From positions 3,111-67,110 of the forward strand of contig JBBDSP010000031.1 in assembly GCA_040904925.1 (NCBI GenBank): DNA of 64,000 bases. The letters are read 5' to 3'. Position 1 is the first letter of the stretch; each line of letters starts with the position of its first letter. The notes under the pieces are model-generated. The model had not been told where the DNA came from, made no database searches, and saw only the letters and a program-made list of their open reading frames with translations. Source of the stretch: Gracilimonas sp040904925. Lineage in GTDB: Bacteria > Bacteroidota > Rhodothermia > Balneolales > Balneolaceae. The position numbers and the translations under genes are program-made. Below, piece after piece: positions 34,809 to 42,674 of the stretch.

Positions 34809-35468
34809 TTACTCTGAAACAAATCCGATCTCCTTATGCGAACCGTCACAAAATGGTTTCGTCTTTGATCCGCCGCAGCGACAATAACTCATTTTCTTGC
34901 TGCACGTTTCCCGTCCGGTGTCTTCGCCCACCAGATCATAATTTCCTTCCACTAAAAACGGAGCATTTTCGTATAAAGTGATGGACAATTTTCCGCCTTT
35001 TCCTTTAACCGGTTCTGTTCTGAGTCGTTCTGCATTGTAACTCGTATTAGCCTTAAAATTAGCAGGAATATGAGAGTTATCACATAGTGGCTTATTTTTT
35101 GATTTTCCACATCTGCACATAGCTACTCGTGTATCTTCCAGAACCACATTTCCATTAAGATCTTTGATCACAACTTCACCATGAATATATAATGGGCCGT
35201 CTTTATCTATAGTGATGACATTCTGCTCGGGTGGATGTTCTTCTTTCCCTGATTCCTTAAGCTCGTAATGCAATGCGCCGGTTGGGCAGCGCTCGATCAC
35301 TTCCATTATTTCATCTACTGAAGCGAGTTCGGGTTTTATCCATGGCTTTCGCTTAGGATCAAAAACATTGGGGAGTCCGCGCACACATTCTGCGGCATGA
35401 ATACAGCGCTCTTTATCCCAGGTTACTTTGATGTCGTCGGTTGAATAGGGAAGGATCTTTTCTTTCAT
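34809..35468 (-). CDS. Iron-sulfur protein with a divergent 4Fe-4S domain and two CDGSH domains
   Basis: A 219-residue cytoplasmic protein. Residues 1-70 form a divergent single-cluster ferredoxin domain (Fer4_19 type): KERCIHAAECVRGLPNVF and IERCPTGALHYEL. Two CDGSH-type 2Fe-2S sites follow: CRCGKSKNKPLCDNSH near 118-133 and CRCGGSKTKPFCDGSH near 196-211, each with the Cys3-His1 ligand set. Such proteins probably move electrons or clusters. It is the last gene of the copper island, 81 bp below the zinc-ribbon gene. Copper attacks exposed clusters, so a repair or buffer role is possible, but that is inference. Confidence 0.92.
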   Translation of the reverse strand: MKEKILPYSTDDIKVTWDKERCIHAAECVRGLPNVFDPKRKPWIKPELASVDEIMEVIERCPTGALHYELKESGKEEHPPEQNVITIDKDGPLYIHGEVVIKDLNGNVVLEDTRVAMCRCGKSKNKPLCDNSHIPANFKANTSYNAERLRTEPVKGKGGKLSITLYENAPFLVEGNYDLVGEDTGRETCSKKMSYCRCGGSKTKPFCDGSHKEIGFVSE

Positions 35469-35549
35469 AAAAACTGATTCGATGAATGGTTATTGGATTA
35501 TAAAGAACCGAACTCATCAAACCAATTTTTCTAAGCGGGAATATAAATA

Positions 35550-35768
35550 TTAGCAGCAGAAATTATTGGCTTGAGCCGGAGGGCAAGGAGTATCCCCATA
35601 TGAACAAAACACACAGCAATCTCCTTCTTTAGGTTTGGTGATCTGTTCACACTCCCGGCATTCCCAAAAGAACTGACAAGAGGTTGTGGGCATGGTTTCC
35701 AAAACCTTATACCCACACCTTGGACAGGTGATATTTGAGCTTGTCTTAACTTTCACCGTTAGTTTCAT
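35550..35768 (-). CDS. Small Cys-rich zinc-ribbon protein (GDCCxFCSYG type)
   Basis: A 72-residue protein with ten cysteines: CPRCG and CRECEQ form one ribbon, then EGDCCVFCSYGDTPCPP and a terminal NNFCC. The GDCCxxCSYG motif is, as I recall, frequent in small proteins beside metal-resistance genes in Bacteroidota. It probably binds zinc or copper. The start overlaps the end of the DUF3347 gene by 23 bp on the same strand, implying translational coupling. The exact function is unknown. Confidence 0.8.
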   Translation of the reverse strand: MKLTVKVKTSSNITCPRCGYKVLETMPTTSCQFFWECRECEQITKPKEGDCCVFCSYGDTPCPPAQANNFCC

Positions 35769-36300
35769 TTATAATTTCTGAAGAATCACCGCAACTATGC
35801 ATTGCCTGACCAAAAAACGGATTTTGAACTTCCTCTTCAGTACTGAGCCAGCTGCCTCCGCCTTCATACATCGGGCAATATTGTTTGTAGAGTGTATCAT
35901 CATATCCCTGATTTTGAACGGCGGTGATGAGTTCGCCCGAGATCTTCTTGAAGGCTGACCGCAACGCTTTAATGTCTTCAGCTTCAGAAGCTTCCGAAAC
36001 AGCAGCCACCATTTTAGAATGATGATCCGCATGTTTTTCGGCATGCTCTTCGTGCTCATTCATTTCGCCGCTGTTATGAACCTCTTGAGCAAAAGCTTTT
36101 AGTGACTCCTTAGCCGATTCAAATTCATCCTGTACCAAGGCATTTTTCGCTCCCATATAATGACCGATCAGGACCTCAAGGTGATCAGTGTGCTGATGCT
36201 GCACCTGTTCTTCTTTTTGATGGTTTTCATGATCTCCATGTTGTGCCATAGCTGTAAGACTGATCAGACTAAATAGAGTAAGTGTGATTATTGATTTCAT
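35746..36300 (-). CDS. Exported DUF3347 protein, putative copper chaperone
   Basis: A 184-residue exported protein (signal MKSIITLTLFSLISLTAMAQ). After a His-rich linker (HGDHENHQKEEQVQHQHTDH), residues 45-135 form a helical DUF3347 domain. The C-terminus carries KQYCPMYEGGGSWLS and NPFFGQAMHSCG, with Cys/Met/His ligands. The same C-terminal pattern ends CusB in this operon (CPMYDGGSNWIS, MHNCG). By analogy with CusF, it may pass periplasmic Cu(I) to the CusCBA pump. This is inferred from shared sequence and context. It lies 63 bp below the copB gene. Confidence 0.85.
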   Translation of the reverse strand: MKSIITLTLFSLISLTAMAQHGDHENHQKEEQVQHQHTDHLEVLIGHYMGAKNALVQDEFESAKESLKAFAQEVHNSGEMNEHEEHAEKHADHHSKMVAAVSEASEAEDIKALRSAFKKISGELITAVQNQGYDDTLYKQYCPMYEGGGSWLSTEEEVQNPFFGQAMHSCGDSSEIINETNGES

Positions 36301-36363
36301 TTTTTTATTAAGGGTTTATGTGTTTATAAATTTTATTCTCTTTTTCAGAACTCAGAACTAAGT

Positions 36364-38418
36364 TTACTCTTTTTCCATTTTTAAAAATCGAGCGTTAATG
36401 GCTACAATAACGGTACTCAGTGACATCAAGATAGCTCCCACAGCCGGACTTAAAATTATGCCCCAAGCATACAAAGCGCCGGCCGCAAGCGGAATGGCTC
36501 CAATGTTGTAACCGGAAGCCCACCATAAGTTCTGCACCATTTTGCTATAAGTGGCTTTAGATAATTTAATGAGTGCCGTTACGTCTTCAGGGTTGTCTTT
36601 CACTAAAACAATATCGCCGGTTTCCACGGCCACATCTGATCCAGCCCCGATTGCAATTCCAATATCTGCCGTTGCCAGGGCCGGGGCGTCGTTTACTCCA
36701 TCGCCCGTCATCGCTACCAGTTTTCCCTGATCCTGAACTTCTTTCACTTTATCGGCTTTTTGATCGGGCAGCACTTCAGCAAACACCTGGTCTATGCCCA
36801 ATTCTTTAGCCACATATTCTGCGGTTTGACGATTATCGCCGGTCAGCATTATGCACTCGATTCCCATCTTGTGTAAAGCATCTATAGCGCTTTTGGAGGA
36901 TTTACGAATCTCGTCGCCCAAAGCGATAGCTCCGGCTAATTCATCTTCAATGATCACAAAGACCACGGTTTTCCCTTGTGAAGAAATTTCCTCAACTTTG
37001 TTTTCCGGGTAATCCAATTCCTTCTCGCGGATATATCCCGGGCTTACTACTTTTACCGACTTTCCGTTTACTTTCCCCTGAATGCCTTTTCCTGTGATGG
37101 AATCGAATTCTTCCGGTTCCCAGATCTCGTCTGCTTTTTCGAGGATTCCTTTCGCTAGCGGGTGCTCCGAATTTGTTTCCAGCGAAGCGGCATGCTTCAG
37201 GATCTCATCATCGGAATATTCATCATTGAAATTCAGGATGTCCGTTACAGTAAAGGTTCCTTCGGTAAGGGTGCCGGTTTTATCAAAAATAACGGCATCC
37301 AGATTTCGGGCTTGCTCAAAAGCGGCACGGTTGCGGATCAGAAATCCATTGATAGCGGCAATACTTGTGGACCTTGAAACGACCAAGGGAATCGCCAGCC
37401 CAAGCGCGTGCGGACAGGTAATGACCATCACGGCTACGGTTCGATTCATTGCAAAATCAAAACTTTGTCCGGTAAAGAATACCCAGGCTCCGAACGTAAT
37501 GAGTCCGGCGGTAATGGCAACGATGGTGAGCCAAAACGCCGCCCTATTCGCCAGATCCTGTGTTCGCGATTTACTCTGCTGGGCTTCCTCCACCAAATTC
37601 ATTACCTGTGATAAAAATGAGTCATCCCCGGTTTTGGAGATTTCGATGGTAAGTGATCCTTTTTCGTTCACCGAACCTCCGATCACCTCATCGCCTTTGG
37701 CTTTATCCACGGGTTTAGATTCACCGGTGAGCATAGCTTCATTCACGCTCGACTCCCCTTTCACCACCTTCCCATCTGCAGGGATTTTCTCTCCGGGTTT
37801 GATGAGGACTTTGTCTCCTTGCTGTAATTCATCCACGGGTACTTCCTCAGTTGAGCCGTCTTCCTTAACGCGGTGAGCTTTACCGGGGAGCAATTCGGCA
37901 AGTTCTTCCAATGCCGAAGAAGCGCTCATCACCGACCTCATTTCGATCCAGTGTCCCAACAGCATTATTCCTACTAAAGTTGAAAGCTCCCAATAGAGCA
38001 GATCACCTTCAAACCCAAACACTACCGCCGTACTGTAGAGATAGGCTATAGAAATAGCCAGCCCAATGAGCGTCATCATGCCCGGCTGTTTTTTCTTGAG
38101 CTCATCCACCAATCCGATAAGAAATGGCCATCCCCCAAAGAAATATACTATTGTGGAAAGGGCAGCGAGAATCCATTTGTCTGCCGTGAATCTCCAATCA
38201 ACCCCAAGGAAATCCTGTATCATTGGGGAGAGGGCCATAATCGGGATGGTCAGTCCAAGCACCCACCAAAAGCGGAATTTGAAATCCTGCACCATTTGTT
38301 TGTGATGGTCATGGTGGGAGTGGCTTTCATGATCTCCGTGTTCGTGACCGGAATGATCATTATGGTCAGAATGGTCTTCCTTATTCTGTTGGCTATGGTC
38401 GTGATCTTCGTGATTCAT
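36364..38418 (-). CDS. copB: Copper-exporting P1B-type ATPase, CopB-like
   Basis: A 684-residue P-type ATPase. Residues 1-40 are a histidine-rich metal-binding tail (15 or more His), replacing the CXXC domains of CopA. The transmembrane metal site is CPH (ITCPHALGLAIP, residues 335-337), typical of P1B-3/CopB enzymes. Other motifs: TGES (231-234), DKTGT (379-383, phosphorylated Asp), MLTGDN and GDGVNDAPAL. The last helices have YNIGAIPLAAG and MSLSTVIVAINA. It would pump Cu(I)/Cu(II) or Ag(I) from cytoplasm to periplasm. It sits between the DUF2231 and DUF3347 genes (21 and 63 bp). Confidence 0.93.
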   Translation of the reverse strand: MNHEDHDHSQQNKEDHSDHNDHSGHEHGDHESHSHHDHHKQMVQDFKFRFWWVLGLTIPIMALSPMIQDFLGVDWRFTADKWILAALSTIVYFFGGWPFLIGLVDELKKKQPGMMTLIGLAISIAYLYSTAVVFGFEGDLLYWELSTLVGIMLLGHWIEMRSVMSASSALEELAELLPGKAHRVKEDGSTEEVPVDELQQGDKVLIKPGEKIPADGKVVKGESSVNEAMLTGESKPVDKAKGDEVIGGSVNEKGSLTIEISKTGDDSFLSQVMNLVEEAQQSKSRTQDLANRAAFWLTIVAITAGLITFGAWVFFTGQSFDFAMNRTVAVMVITCPHALGLAIPLVVSRSTSIAAINGFLIRNRAAFEQARNLDAVIFDKTGTLTEGTFTVTDILNFNDEYSDDEILKHAASLETNSEHPLAKGILEKADEIWEPEEFDSITGKGIQGKVNGKSVKVVSPGYIREKELDYPENKVEEISSQGKTVVFVIIEDELAGAIALGDEIRKSSKSAIDALHKMGIECIMLTGDNRQTAEYVAKELGIDQVFAEVLPDQKADKVKEVQDQGKLVAMTGDGVNDAPALATADIGIAIGAGSDVAVETGDIVLVKDNPEDVTALIKLSKATYSKMVQNLWWASGYNIGAIPLAAGALYAWGIILSPAVGAILMSLSTVIVAINARFLKMEKE

Positions 38419-38439
38419 GGCAGTTCCCTTTATTTCAGT

Positions 38440-39504
38440 TTAGTGTGTTAATTCAATGCTCGTTAGTTGCACTTTGCCGTCTCCCTGAAGCCAAAACCCA
38501 ACGGCTCCAGCTTCCGGAGCATCTCCGTGTCCATGTACCCTCATCTCCCGGTTGATATAGCCCCTGAAATGGGTGCCGTCAGCGACTACACGCAGATACA
38601 GGGTTTCCTCTGGTTCAAAAGAGCCCTCTTCAAAAATAGTGGTTTCCCCATCCAGCATTCTTCCCTGCCGGATGGTCCCGTTCGACTGCAGGGAAACGAA
38701 GTCATAGTTTTGGGCATCCTGAACATGATGAACGAATTTAATCTCACCATTCAGGTTTTTGATATTCAGATAAGTATCTATCTGCACATTTTGGAAGTTG
38801 TTATGAGTTACGAAGAAATTGGCTTCTTCTGCAGCCTCAAGTATTAGATTGCCTTGCCGAACTTCGGGACTAAGATCTTGAACAGAGCCTTCGATCCAGT
38901 GAAAATTGGAGATCAAATCACTGACAGCCATTTCATTGATCTGCCAGATCCAGTCGCCATTTTCTTTTTCGTTGAATGAGGATGAAACAGTAGAAGAATC
39001 CGGCTTTGACGAATCTTCAGAAACAGGTTCTTCAGGCTGAATTAGCTGACCGGTTCCGGCTCCGTAACCAAAAACCATTTTTCCTCCATATTCAGCGGTT
39101 TCATAGATCATGAACAATCCGGGAAGAACGGTTAAGAATGCAATGACCTTAAATGAACGTTTTTCAAAAAGTCCAAACCAGTGAAAAACAATTCGAAGGA
39201 CCATGTACAATCCAAAAAACCATACCAGCCAAAGTGCCCAGTCGGCATGTTCAGTGAGTACGGATTGGGCCTCAGTTTCCAGAAATACGGTGTCGGCTGC
39301 TGCCTGTCCGGTGTAATAAGTCGCAATTGCCGCAATGCCTCCAAAAACATACAGAATGGTGTTCTTAGCCTCATCCCACCATTTCTCCGGAATGAAAAGG
39401 GAGATCAGGTTAGCCAGTCCCGCCGTCACTAAAATGGCAATAGGGAAGTGGACAATTAAGGGGTGTAAGTTGGGAGCCCAATCGGGTACTAATAGTGATT
39501 CCAT
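38440..39504 (-). CDS. DUF2231 membrane protein with a C-terminal beta-sandwich-like domain
   Basis: A 354-residue protein. The first 160 residues hold four hydrophobic helices with the DUF2231 start LHPLIVHFPIAILVTAG. The conserved histidines could bind metal or haem. A Ser/Glu-rich linker (near 175-195) leads to a domain of about 150 residues with strands such as FFVTHNNFQNVQIDTYLNI and VGFWLQGDGKVQLTSIE. That domain resembles LamG/DUF1080-type sandwiches. The fused layout is unusual to me. It lies inside the copper operon between cusB and copB, so a role in copper handling is suspected but unproven. Confidence 0.8.
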   Translation of the reverse strand: MESLLVPDWAPNLHPLIVHFPIAILVTAGLANLISLFIPEKWWDEAKNTILYVFGGIAAIATYYTGQAAADTVFLETEAQSVLTEHADWALWLVWFFGLYMVLRIVFHWFGLFEKRSFKVIAFLTVLPGLFMIYETAEYGGKMVFGYGAGTGQLIQPEEPVSEDSSKPDSSTVSSSFNEKENGDWIWQINEMAVSDLISNFHWIEGSVQDLSPEVRQGNLILEAAEEANFFVTHNNFQNVQIDTYLNIKNLNGEIKFVHHVQDAQNYDFVSLQSNGTIRQGRMLDGETTIFEEGSFEPEETLYLRVVADGTHFRGYINREMRVHGHGDAPEAGAVGFWLQGDGKVQLTSIELTH

Positions 39505-39561
39505 AATATTAATATTAAGCTTTTTTCCTTGCTCTGCGTCGTAGCAAAAAAGTCAATGTTC

Positions 39562-41265
39562 TTAATTGGATGTTCCTTGTTCGATGTTCAATTCTTCTAC
39601 AGTTTCGCCGCAGTTATGCATATCATCTCCGTAAAATGGGTTTTCAATTTCTTCACTATCACTGATCCAGTTACTTCCGCCATCGTACATGGGACAGTAT
39701 TGCTTGAATAACTCACCTTCATATCCTTCATTTTCAATGCGATCGATTAGCATTTCGGAGATCACTTTAAATTCAGCTCGCAGCTCTTCGATGTCGCTGA
39801 AATCCTCTTCGGTAAATATATCCATATATCCCTGGGCAGCTTCAAAATCATCGTTGGTTAAGGCTTCCCGTATTTTTAAATATTCGGGGACCAGCACATC
39901 CAGGTCATCCTCCATCATCACTTCTGCACTTTCCTGTTGATGTTCGGAATAATCTTCTTTACCAACTTCCTCACTTCCATGATCATGTCCAGCCCGGTTA
40001 GTTCCGGTTCCCGGCTCGCGGTTCATCATGCTAAGCTTGTCAGAAAGCTGAGCGGCGGCGTCAATTTTAAACGTTCCGTTGGTTACAACCTGCTCCCCTG
40101 CTTCTAATCCGGATTCGATCACATAATCATCTCCGGCACGAGACCCCAATTCCACTTCCCGAGCTTCAAAAGCCGGGTTTCCATCTTGAGAGACATCTAC
40201 AAAAACAATGGAGCGCTTTCCGGTCCACATAACGGCAGACCTTGGAACCAAAAGTTTCTCTTCTTGCGATGAGCGGGATGATATTTCCCCTTCGGCAAAC
40301 ATCCCGGGCTTCATTCGGTTATTTGGATTGTCTGTGTTTACGCGCACTTTCACCGTTCGAGAAGCATCGTTTAAAAACGGCTCAATAAAGTTCACTTCTC
40401 CGGTAAAGGATTCACTGCCCAATGAGGAAACGCTAAATTCAACGTCATCTCCTTTTGAAAGGCCGGATACTGCCGACTCATACGCTTCAAATTCAACCCA
40501 CACGGAAGAGAGTTCGGCGATTCGGTACATTACCGAGCCTTCCATGATATGGTCTTCCCTGGAGATGCTGACCTCCGAAACATACCCACTGACCGGTGAA
40601 AAGAAATCAAGCTCCTCCATTACGTTTCCGGATTCTACGATCTCATCAATGGTTTCTTCGGGAAATTCCCACAACATCAGTTTTCTTCGGGCCGACTCAT
40701 AAAGTCTCGGATTCTGCTCTTTGAATCGAGCCGTTTCCAAAAGCTCGCGCTGGGCAGTGATCAGTTCCGGAGAATAGATTGAGGCTAAGCGTTGTCCTTT
40801 ACGCACATAATCGCCGGTGTAATCCACATATAACTCCCGAACGCGCCCAGGGAAATGAGCCGTTACATTCGACACCAGGTTTTGATTCACCGCCACCTTT
40901 CCGGGCAGGCGAACTTTCTGAACCGGAACATCTTCTCGCACTTCTGAAGTCTGAACATCAGCCAGCGCCATAGCTGCCTGTGAAATTCTTACAGCATTTG
41001 GGTTTTGGGCTGAGCCTTCTTCCTCATCCAGTTCATCAGCCCGAACGAGCTCCATTCCGCAAATAGGGCAATCGCCGGGTTCACTTTCCCGCACCTGAGG
41101 ATGCATGCTGCAGGTGTACACCACATTACCTTCCTCATCCGTATGGGTTTCTGATATATGCTCTTCCATTGACTGCGGCTCGGAAGTTCCCCCAAAGAAA
41201 AGGTAACCGAGAAAGAGTCCGCCCAAAAGCAGTCCGGAGTAAATAAGTATGTTTTTTGTTTTCAT
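39562..41265 (-). CDS. cusB: Periplasmic adaptor (membrane-fusion) subunit of a CusCBA-type copper/silver pump
   Basis: A 567-residue adaptor anchored by an N-terminal helix (ILIYSGLLLGGLFLGYLFFGG). A heavy-metal-binding domain follows (YTCSMHPQVRESEPGDCPICGMEL), then the usual barrel-sandwich and beta-barrel core (VTAHFPGRVRELYVDYTGDYV; VPRSAVMWTGKRSIVFVD). The last 110 residues are an added DUF3347-like domain ending KQYCPMYDGGSNWIS and DDMHNCG. The product links CusA to the TolC-like channel. A longer frame from 41310 adds 15 residues encoded by repeat DNA, so 41265 is preferred. Confidence 0.94.
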   Translation of the reverse strand: MKTKNILIYSGLLLGGLFLGYLFFGGTSEPQSMEEHISETHTDEEGNVVYTCSMHPQVRESEPGDCPICGMELVRADELDEEEGSAQNPNAVRISQAAMALADVQTSEVREDVPVQKVRLPGKVAVNQNLVSNVTAHFPGRVRELYVDYTGDYVRKGQRLASIYSPELITAQRELLETARFKEQNPRLYESARRKLMLWEFPEETIDEIVESGNVMEELDFFSPVSGYVSEVSISREDHIMEGSVMYRIAELSSVWVEFEAYESAVSGLSKGDDVEFSVSSLGSESFTGEVNFIEPFLNDASRTVKVRVNTDNPNNRMKPGMFAEGEISSRSSQEEKLLVPRSAVMWTGKRSIVFVDVSQDGNPAFEAREVELGSRAGDDYVIESGLEAGEQVVTNGTFKIDAAAQLSDKLSMMNREPGTGTNRAGHDHGSEEVGKEDYSEHQQESAEVMMEDDLDVLVPEYLKIREALTNDDFEAAQGYMDIFTEEDFSDIEELRAEFKVISEMLIDRIENEGYEGELFKQYCPMYDGGSNWISDSEEIENPFYGDDMHNCGETVEELNIEQGTSN

Positions 41266-41269
41266 GATT

Positions 41270-41322
41270 TTGAGTATTGAGTCATAAGTATTGAGTATTG
41301 AGTTTCTCACGACTCAATACTC
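41270..41322. repeat. GTATTGAGT word repeats and hairpin between tolC-like gene and cusB
   Basis: GTATTGAGT occurs twice as a direct word, with a further partial copy. GAGTATTGAGT (41293-41303) pairs with ACTCAATACTC (41312-41322). The same GAGTATTGA word forms the hairpin at 9399-9427. It lies within the copper operon, where it could tune downstream expression. Confidence 0.65.
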
Positions 41323-41333
41323 AAATCTCACCA

Positions 41334-42674
41334 CTAATTATTTAGATTTATATTGTGTTTTCCTGTCAGATAGTCGATAAAAGCCGCAGTCTTATGCTCA
41401 TCTGTTTTGGACTGAATGCGTTTGAGTTGATATTCCAGCTGTTTGCGTTGCATCCGTAGTATTTCCTCGAAATTAGAACTGTCAGATGAGTACGATTCCA
41501 TCATGATGTCGATGGCCTGGGTGATGCGCTGAATTTGTTTTTCGTTGTAGAGATCGTATCTGCGCCGGGCATCCTCATAATCCCGAAGTGAACTTTCAAG
41601 CTCGGTTTCCAGATTGTTTTCACGGGATGAAATTTGATATTGTACCTCTTCAATATTCCGATCTGCCTGCCGGGTTTTTGCTGAATTTTTCTTTCCAAAG
41701 ATGGGGACCCTAAAGCCGGCCATCACCATGAGGGCATCTTCTCCGCTGTTGGTCACATTCGGCATATCCGTTTCTCCGGTGAAGATGTAATCCACCCCAA
41801 GTTTTAATCCGGGCTTGTTTTCTTTTTCAGCCAGTGATCGTAATTCCAGGGCGTTTTCCTCCTGATATCTCAGACGATTCAAATCCGGGTTTTGCTGCCT
41901 GACTTTTGTGATCAATTCTTCTTTAGGGTTAAGTACTGTTTCCCCCAAAGAATCTGGAAGAAAAATTTCATACCCTTCACTTCTGTTCAGCAATTCGTTC
42001 ATTTTTTGAACCAATACCTGACGATTATCTTTCAATAGTTTGATCTGAATGAGGAGGTCCTCTTCTTCAATCTGGGCGCGGAGCACATCTACTTGTGTGG
42101 CCCGGTCGGTTTCATAGCGCTGTAAACTGAGTTCAACCAAAGAATTTAAAATAGCTTGGTTTTCTTCTGCTATGCGGATGCTTTCATCCAGTTCATAAAG
42201 TTCCAGTATGGTCTGCTCAACCTGGAAAAACAATCGGTTTCGGACTTCCTGAAAAGATTCAAACCTTGCTTTAGCCCGCAACTCAGAAGCGGAACGCTCG
42301 TTTTTGAGGGAACCGAACCATGGCAGCATTTGGGAAACGGATATCCGTCCCTGCTGCGGGCCAACTCTTGTCTCAATCGGTTTTATGAAGTATGAAAATG
42401 AAATCTCTGGATCAGGCAGTGAACCCATGATCGGTTCTTCTTCTAATGCAGATAAATACTGCTGGTATTTTGCTTTTAGTTCAGGGTTATTTTGGGCTGC
42501 TTCTTGCTGGTAATCAGTGATGGACTGGGCCGTTGCCGCATAAGATAGTAGAAGTAGCATCATCAGCGTTATTGGCCGCAGAGGACGCAGGTTTTCCGCA
42601 AAGGGCGCAAAGATTGATTTACTCATCCAGTTCAAAGTTCGGTGTTCAATATTCCTTATTCGATATTCCTTCAT
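41334..42674 (-). CDS. cusC: TolC-family outer-membrane channel of the copper/silver pump
   Basis: A TolC/CusC-like outer-membrane efflux protein of up to 446 residues. The conserved repeats of the family are helical: YQQEAAQNNPELKAKYQQYL near residue 55 and RQQNPDLNRLRYQEENALEL in the second half. The ATG at 42674 overlaps the cusA stop (ATGA), suggesting coupling. However, the first 37 codons run through two repeat elements (GAATATCGAATA and CCGCAAAGGGCGC words). The hydrophobic signal MMLLLLSYAATAQ begins only at 42563. The start is therefore uncertain: 42674, 42626 or 42563. The channel would complete the CusCBA complex. The symbol is by analogy. Confidence 0.88.
   Translation of the reverse strand: MKEYRIRNIEHRTLNWMSKSIFAPFAENLRPLRPITLMMLLLLSYAATAQSITDYQQEAAQNNPELKAKYQQYLSALEEEPIMGSLPDPEISFSYFIKPIETRVGPQQGRISVSQMLPWFGSLKNERSASELRAKARFESFQEVRNRLFFQVEQTILELYELDESIRIAEENQAILNSLVELSLQRYETDRATQVDVLRAQIEEEDLLIQIKLLKDNRQVLVQKMNELLNRSEGYEIFLPDSLGETVLNPKEELITKVRQQNPDLNRLRYQEENALELRSLAEKENKPGLKLGVDYIFTGETDMPNVTNSGEDALMVMAGFRVPIFGKKNSAKTRQADRNIEEVQYQISSRENNLETELESSLRDYEDARRRYDLYNEKQIQRITQAIDIMMESYSSDSSNFEEILRMQRKQLEYQLKRIQSKTDEHKTAAFIDYLTGKHNINLNN

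Noticed and set aside
37082..37876. A 264-residue open frame antisense to copB
   Set aside because: It mirrors the codon pattern of the strongly supported ATPase gene, has no recognisable motif, and no start context or neighbour supports it.
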